Of a DNA stretch of 64,000 nucleotides, positions 58,950 through 64,000 are shown piece by piece. How positions within the stretch are numbered: the stretch's first letter is position 1; every line of letters starts with the position of its first letter. The position numbers and the translations under genes were made by a program. Under the pieces are notes generated by a model, which did not search any database, was not told where the DNA came from, and saw only the letters and a program-made list of their open reading frames with translations. Source of the stretch: Clusia tigrina (taxonomy: Eukaryota > Arthropoda > Insecta > Diptera > Clusiidae); assembly GCA_920105625.2 (NCBI GenBank), contig OV050030.1, positions 315,939,289 through 316,003,288 on the forward strand. The letters run 5' to 3'.

Positions 58950-60230
58950 GTGAAAACAAGTTGGTTGTATTTGCTACGCAAGGAAGAGCTTGTGATGTTT
59001 GCCGAGGAATTCGGCATGGGGGCTACAGGTATCGTGGAAGAGCTCCGTAAGCCACTATCAGAAACCTTCACTGAGACAGAACTGACTCAAGATCAGCAAA
59101 ACCGTCTAGAGAAGCTACAATCCATATACTTTAGGAACACATCATCAAGGCTGGCTACGTCTATGGTTACCCGCCAAACGCAGGAAGTGGACAGGCCAGG
59201 GACATTTACATTTGCAATACCAACGGCACGGGAGGTAGAGTTTCGGAGGCCATAACTGCATCGCGCTGTGTCACCAACAGGCGTGGAATAAACGCAGAAC
59301 GTAGCTGCACCATACGCAGTCATCTTTGACCAGGTGAGGAAGTGATCTTTCAACTTTGACGGAGGGCGTGACCCGTTAGCATTTATAAAGCGAGTCGAGG
59401 AATTAACAGAAGTGTACGACATAAATAAGAATTTCCTCCAGCGTACTATGCCTGAACTGTTGAACCGTCAAGTGACGCTAGAGAGCAGAGCGGCACCCAT
59501 AGATCCCAGAACAGCCTGCCGGCATTGTGGCCAAAATGGTCATATAGCTCGCCAATGTCGCAGCGCGCAGATATTCTTTTGTTGGGAGCGCAGGCGTATG
59601 GAAGTGGGGACGATCGAGTGCTGCAAACAGAGAGCACCACCCAACCGAAGACTACAGTCAGGAGCACAGCACAGATCAGAACAGCGGCACCAAACCTCAC
59701 AATTGGAAAAAGCATTGCACTGTATCGGGCAACGAATCTGCGCAAACCTTTCTATTGGCACAGAAAGCATCACCGTGATACTGGACACAGGTGCAACTAA
59801 CAGTTTTGTGAGCAGGGAGCTAGCACGAAAACTACGCGCTTCCACCAGCAAATTGGGAAAATCCCATACTAGAGTGCGTATGGCAGATGGCAGTAGTTGG
59901 ACATTCAGAGAGACGTGTGTGGCGACTGTAAAGCTTGGAGCAAAGGCATGCAATCTAGAGCTACTGAACATGCCGGACTCCAGTGATAATCTGCTCCTGC
60001 GAATAGACTTCATGACAAGCCTCGGAACAACATCGAAATGCGGTGATAAGGAGATCACATTGGGAACTCATAACAGTTGCGTGCAACCCCGAGAAGTTGC
60101 AACCTGCACGACAATTCGTGTTGAGAATCTCCCTCATTTCAATGCTTCGCATTCCAAGCAGCACACCAACGTCAGAAATTCTAAACAACAGACGCACAGT
60201 AAAGCATACACAGAAAAGCAACGGATTTGA
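58950..60230 (+). pseudogene. gag-pol: Gypsy-E gag and protease
   Basis: 58950-59255: LLRKEELVMFAEEFGMGATG and VEELRKPLSETF, a Gag N-terminal motif. A frameshifted gap follows, then 59412-60230: CRHCGQNGHIARQC (CCHC knuckle, 59517-59560), a degenerate second knuckle, and the retropepsin active site ITVILDTGATNSFVSREL (about 59770-59823) with intact Asp-Thr-Gly. Then VRMADGSSWTFRETC follows. Gag binds RNA; the protease would process it. Pol is missing beyond this point. Confidence 0.78.
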
Positions 60231-60239
60231 AAACACACA

Positions 60240-60838
60240 CCTACAGGAACAAATATGACTCACGCAACAGACCTGCCACGGAATATGCCGAGCGAAAGCG
60301 GACAACGTATCCCACAAAGCATAGAGAGAAGGACCTCCCAGGAATCAACACATGGACCTCGGAAAAATGACGCGAGCACACCCCAGAGCAAGAAGGTCGC
60401 ACACCGAAGGCGACCCACCATCAGAGCAATCAACGTACCAACTACCCATTCCGCAATGTCAGCACAAGTGAGAAACAGCCGAGACATACCATGTAGACAC
60501 AACGACAGCTCAAGGGACAACCAGGGTGCAATCAAGTGCACCAACAACAGCAGAAGCGACGACATGAGGGACAAACGTGATTCCAAAAGCAATCACAGCA
60601 AAAGAATTAAACAATGGAACGGGGCTATATGGAGAACGCCACAGAGAAACGGATGCCAATCACAAGCGACTTAGCGATATGATTGAAGTCATACACACCC
60701 GACAGTGACAAGGGGGTTACATTAAACGAGAGAAGACTAAGAGTAAGCACATGGAGACACCGCCAAAACTGAATGCCATACCCGGGGAAGACCTCCGCAA
60801 TGTAGCCGAACTCAGGGGACCCAAGACGGATGGCTTAC
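60240..60838. other. Unassigned stretch after Gypsy-E protease
   Basis: About 600 bp of A/C-rich sequence. A 139-codon plus-strand frame (60255-60674) is rich in Arg/Ser/Asn/Gln and shows no domain; it could be part of the Gypsy-E polyprotein spacer or a chance frame. I see no RT motif here. Confidence 0.4.
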
Positions 60839-60846
60839 AATATATA

Positions 60847-60898
<52 letters not shown>
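60839..60898. repeat. (TA)n array
   Basis: About 60 bp of alternating TA. It forms the truncated end of LINE-A2, replacing the rest of its ORF2. Confidence 0.95.
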
Positions 60899-60901
<3 letters not shown>

Positions 60902-61122
60902 CGTGGAAGGTAGCAACTGAAGCCCGTGGTCCCTCCATTGGCTCTGGCTCCACACACCCACAGTGCGGCTCCGCCAGTATTGTCCTCGGCCCAAACTCCT
61001 TGGTGCTTGCGCCCGTATGGCTCGCTAAGCACCACAACATCAGCCTTTTGTTCCCTTACTGTCTGCTCCAAGAGATCCTGTGCAGCCTCGCAGTGGTTGA
61101 GATTGAGCTGGAGCAACCTCAT
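60899..61122 (-). pseudogene. LINE-A2 ORF2 N-terminus
   Basis: MRLLQLNLNHCEAAQDLLEQ and VVVLSEPYGRKHQGVWAEDN, the start of the APE endonuclease. After GGTTGFSCYLP the frame enters Tyr-Ile repeats of the (TA)n array. The catalytic GDFNAW and SDH motifs and the whole RT are absent. Confidence 0.85.
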
Positions 61123-62507
61123 CTCCTACGTCTGGATTTTCCCGCGGCTTGTTTGTAGGACGAACATGAGCTACATCCTGTCGGATGATCCACGTCCTTA
61201 CGACCCTTGGCTGTGCAGAGTGCGCACGCAGGCGTCCTGTCGCACTCACGGGCGCTGTGTCCTTCTCCATCACATCTGTTGCACTTGTGGCGCCAGTCCT
61301 CTTTGCTAGAGCACTTCTGTGAGGTGTGACGAAACGACATACACTTGTAGCAGCGCACTGGTGTAACCTTCTCACGCACACGGCAACAAGTCCATCCAAC
61401 TCTAAGCCTGCCGATTTGTACAAGGGTTGCGGCTCCCTGGGGCGGTAAGCTGATGGTCGCCGTCTGCGTTCCCTCATATGCATTGCGGAGGGACCTGACT
61501 GCACCCATGGGAGGTCTCTCTGAGATCTTCAACCACGGTAACCTCATCTAGATCCTTTACCTCCACAAGTGTATCCTGCGTGACTTTTCGCACCTCCGCA
61601 CTGGATCCTAGGACACTCACCACTGCCTTGCTGTACTGCAGGGTCTTTGGATCTGCCGCTGCGCTCAACTCCAGCAGCCATTCACCTTTTGCCGTTTTGC
61701 GAATTCGCCGCACGCTCTCTCCCAGTGCAGAGAGCTGCGGATCAGTCTTGAGCTTCCGGAGGATTTCCGCATAATTCGCCATCCCAGTTTCCTTTATCAC
61801 TATAGCATCTGGGCGCACTTGCCTGGGCTTCAGGTCCTTAAGATGGCCACCGGAGCGAGTACCGACCGTGATCCACCCCGCTTCTGCCACCTCTGGTCTG
61901 TCCGCTTTGGGTTTAATCACCTTGGACCGCTCTTTCGGTCGTCGCCTGCCGCTCCTCTCCTTTCCGCTTTTTGGTTACCACCAGGCTGTTAGGACTCGCC
62001 GGTTCCACCTCCCCCATCTCGCGGGGCCGCTTGGGCGTTGCCACCATGGCCGCGAAGCTCTTCACCAGGGCAGGAGTTTCCCGTGGTGGCGCACCAACTT
62101 GGACCTTCTTGTCCACCAGGTGACTACCCGCCTGAACCACTTTGTTCAACAATTTGTTGTCAGTCTGGGTCCCCTTACCGACTCGCTCCGATTGATGGCT
62201 TTTCAATGATCACCGTGTCCTGCTCCTGATGGATCTGTAGGCAAATGTCCCGGATTTTGGCCGTCTTCCGCTTGATATCTGCGTGGACATTATGCCGTAG
62301 CCGCATGAAGGCAATTAAAGCCTCGACGTGCCACCCCAATACCGCCAACTTGCCTTTAGCAACAACTCCGTCTGGGGGATGATGCGCCATTGCATCGGTT
62401 TTCGTAGCCGAGGTCTGCCAGTGAGTTTCTCCGCACCACATCCTTCGTCCATTCCGGACTCCTTGGAAGAGCGGATCTCCTACTGAAGGGATCCTTCTCC
62501 ACACCAT
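61119..62507 (-). pseudogene. LINE-A2 ORF1 (Gag-like, CCHC)
   Basis: Pieces: 62507-62175 (VVAKGKLAVLGWHVEALIAF, HNVHADIKRKTAKIRDICLQ), 62206-61913 (AALVKSFAAMVATPKRP-like region), 61920-61474 (RPDAIVIKETGMANYAEILR, VRRIRKTAKGEWLLELSAAA) and 61547-61119 (VRSLRNAYEGTQTATISLPP and knuckles CYKCMSFRHTSQKC, CNRCDGEGHSAREC, CALCTAKG). All three knuckles are in one frame, better preserved than in LINE-A1. Two frameshifts and an insertion near 61530-61610 relative to LINE-A1. Confidence 0.85.
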
Positions 62508-63278
62508 TGTTCTTTCCCTGCTCGTGGCCGCTATCGATGTTCGTTGTGCAGTTGCTTTCTTGGTCCCATGGTTATCTATGCCGCACCAGGGAGGCCATGC
62601 AAGGGTTGACGTAAGACCTCATGAGTACTTACGTTCAGTGCCAGACCAGCGTTAATCGGGAATGTGACATCCGAACCTGCACTGCCAACTTAATGGTGAC
62701 GAGACGCATAGAGCGCTCCCCGAGACCTGCCATGGCGACAGTGGCATTAAGCTGTCAGCCATTTCTACAACGTTTCACCCTTGCATACTGAAGTGACAGC
62801 ATAACACTATCGTCAGCCCGCAGCATCAAAGTCCTCACATTTCCCGGTATATCGTAATTAATGCCTTACCGGTCTCTGCCTTAATGGGCCGTACTTGCCC
62901 TCCACCAAAATTCGCAGCAGTCCTCACGTCGTGGGGTACCACGGACCAAGATATGGGGCCCGTCATGTGTCTGTCACTCTTGGGTTTTTCGCGTTGCCAC
63001 GACGATCCGTCTGTGTCCCAAGTTGGTGCCGCGGCGTCCCACGATGTCCCACGTCGGTCCTTCGTAGGTCTGTGTCCCACGCTGCCCAGCAAACCGCCCC
63101 ATCGGGGTCATCGCTGACTGGTTCGTTACTCACTTTAGCTAGTGTCCAGCGGGTGCTGGAACACCCGTGCCAGGGTCGCAACGTGGAAGCAGTGAGTCTT
63201 CTTGAGGGAATTATCTGTAAGGATCGTCCTGGCCACTCCCTGGTGAGTGGCTTTGGCTTAAGGGGATCCCCTCCGACC

Positions 63279-63465
<187 letters not shown>

Positions 63466-64000
63466 TTATTTTTTATTATTTTTTTTATTGGTTCGGAGGT
63501 GGAAATCTGCAAACAGATACTGGGCGCTCTCGCACCAGTAGTGTGGGGCTCTTACCCACTAAAACCACCTCCTCAGACGCCTCCCAGACGGTACATAGCC
63601 GTTAAGCAATACTTCGTCTGGGACTGGGTTGGTCAACGCACCCCTCCTATTGATTCCCTGAACGTCGCCGCCACTCCAAGTGGCGGAGGTCTCGCATAAT
63701 TGCGGCCGAGGTGTCACACACCACGTCCCATTTCTCCGGGCACTCGAGCATATAGTGCACGAGGTTGTCCGGTGTCACAGGTTCTCCGCAGACTCTTTGC
63801 AGTACCGCGCTGATACCGCTGTAGCGTGGACATGAAAAAAGGACATATTCCACGTCCTCGGGCTCCGTGCCTCCACAATTATCGCAGCAGGGGATTCCTC
63901 CAGCCGGAATCTGTGTAGGTACGCCCGGCCATCTCCGTGCCCGGTCAATAGCTGTGTGACGTGATAGTTCACCTCGCCATGCGACCTATCCATCCAGCGT
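63466..64000 (-). mobile_element. LINE-A3: 3' end of an R1-clade LINE, continues past the window
   Basis: Minus-strand LINE-A family copy. ORF2 C-terminus (63993-63647) reads MDRSHGEVNYHVTQLLTGHG, RAYLHRFRLEESP and CGEPVTPDNLVHYMLECPEK, very close to LINE-A1 15558-15890. The 3' UTR with the hairpin module follows (63540-63574), then GGTTCGG/CCGAACC and an A/T-rich tail. The 5' part lies beyond 64000. One frameshift near 63850. Confidence 0.9.

Larger units (their letters stand above)
58735..60740 (+). mobile_element. Gypsy-E internal region (gag and protease only)
   Basis: Leader, Gag N-terminus, CCHC knuckle and protease follow the LTR. No RT, RNase H or integrase is present; sequence after 60240 is non-coding and runs into a (TA)n array at 60839. 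The element is therefore 3'-truncated or cut by the LINE-A2 insertion. Confidence 0.72.

Noticed and set aside
60255..60674. 139-codon plus-strand frame after Gypsy-E protease
   Set aside because: Low-complexity Arg/Ser/Asn/Gln composition, no motif; reported only as an unassigned stretch.

Overview
This window is eukaryotic, and I find no host gene, rRNA or tRNA in it. It is a dense nest of decayed transposable elements (TEs) separated by long (AT)n and imperfect (CATATA)n arrays. The TE families point to a higher fly (cyclorrhaphan Diptera): R1-clade non-LTR retrotransposons, an RTE-type LINE, errantivirus-like and other Ty3/gypsy elements, hAT, piggyBac, and DD41D mariners of the 'rosa' type. 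Rosa was described from a tephritid fruit fly, so a tephritid is a reasonable guess, but that is inference. Nearly every reading frame carries stops, frameshifts or deletions, as expected of heterochromatin or a TE graveyard.

Layout, left to right. 1-3742: 3' part of a gypsy element (Gypsy-A). 4091-8936: a hAT element with TIRs and an imperfect 8-bp target duplication, carrying a nested piggyBac (5465-7073, flanked by TTAA). 9361-10240: minus-strand LINE 3' fragment with RNase H. 10813-16075: nearly full-length R1-clade LINE-A1. 16411-20424: R1-clade LINE-B1, cut by a minus-strand gypsy element (Gypsy-B, 20425-30401). 30402-36052: plus-strand errantivirus-like Gypsy-C without a 3' LTR. 36053-36887: LINE-B 3' end, then a CATATA array and a solo LTR. 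38761-44611: two DD41D mariners, one DD34D mariner and fragments of LINE-C, LINE-B and LINE-D. 44777-50673: a second solo LTR, CATATA array and LINE-B2 in inverted order. 50674-53870: poorly assigned sequence and Gypsy-D gag/protease split by a mariner. 54090-56345: RTE LINE. 56517-57430: mariner. 57776-60740: Gypsy-E LTR, gag and protease. 60899-64000: two minus-strand LINE-A family copies.

Three patterns stand out. First, every R1-clade LINE end that can be read meets a CATATA, AC or AT simple repeat, suggesting families that live in microsatellites, as Waldo and Mino do in other insects. Second, LINE-A and LINE-B share a 3'-UTR module containing a GTGGG/CCCAC hairpin with a 7-nt loop, a candidate recognition site for their reverse transcriptase. 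Third, a large inverted duplication (36053-37368 against 45625-46955) carries the LINE-B 3' end, the same irregular CATATA array and the same part of a solo LTR. Its identity drops abruptly inside that LTR, so it looks like a recombination mosaic.
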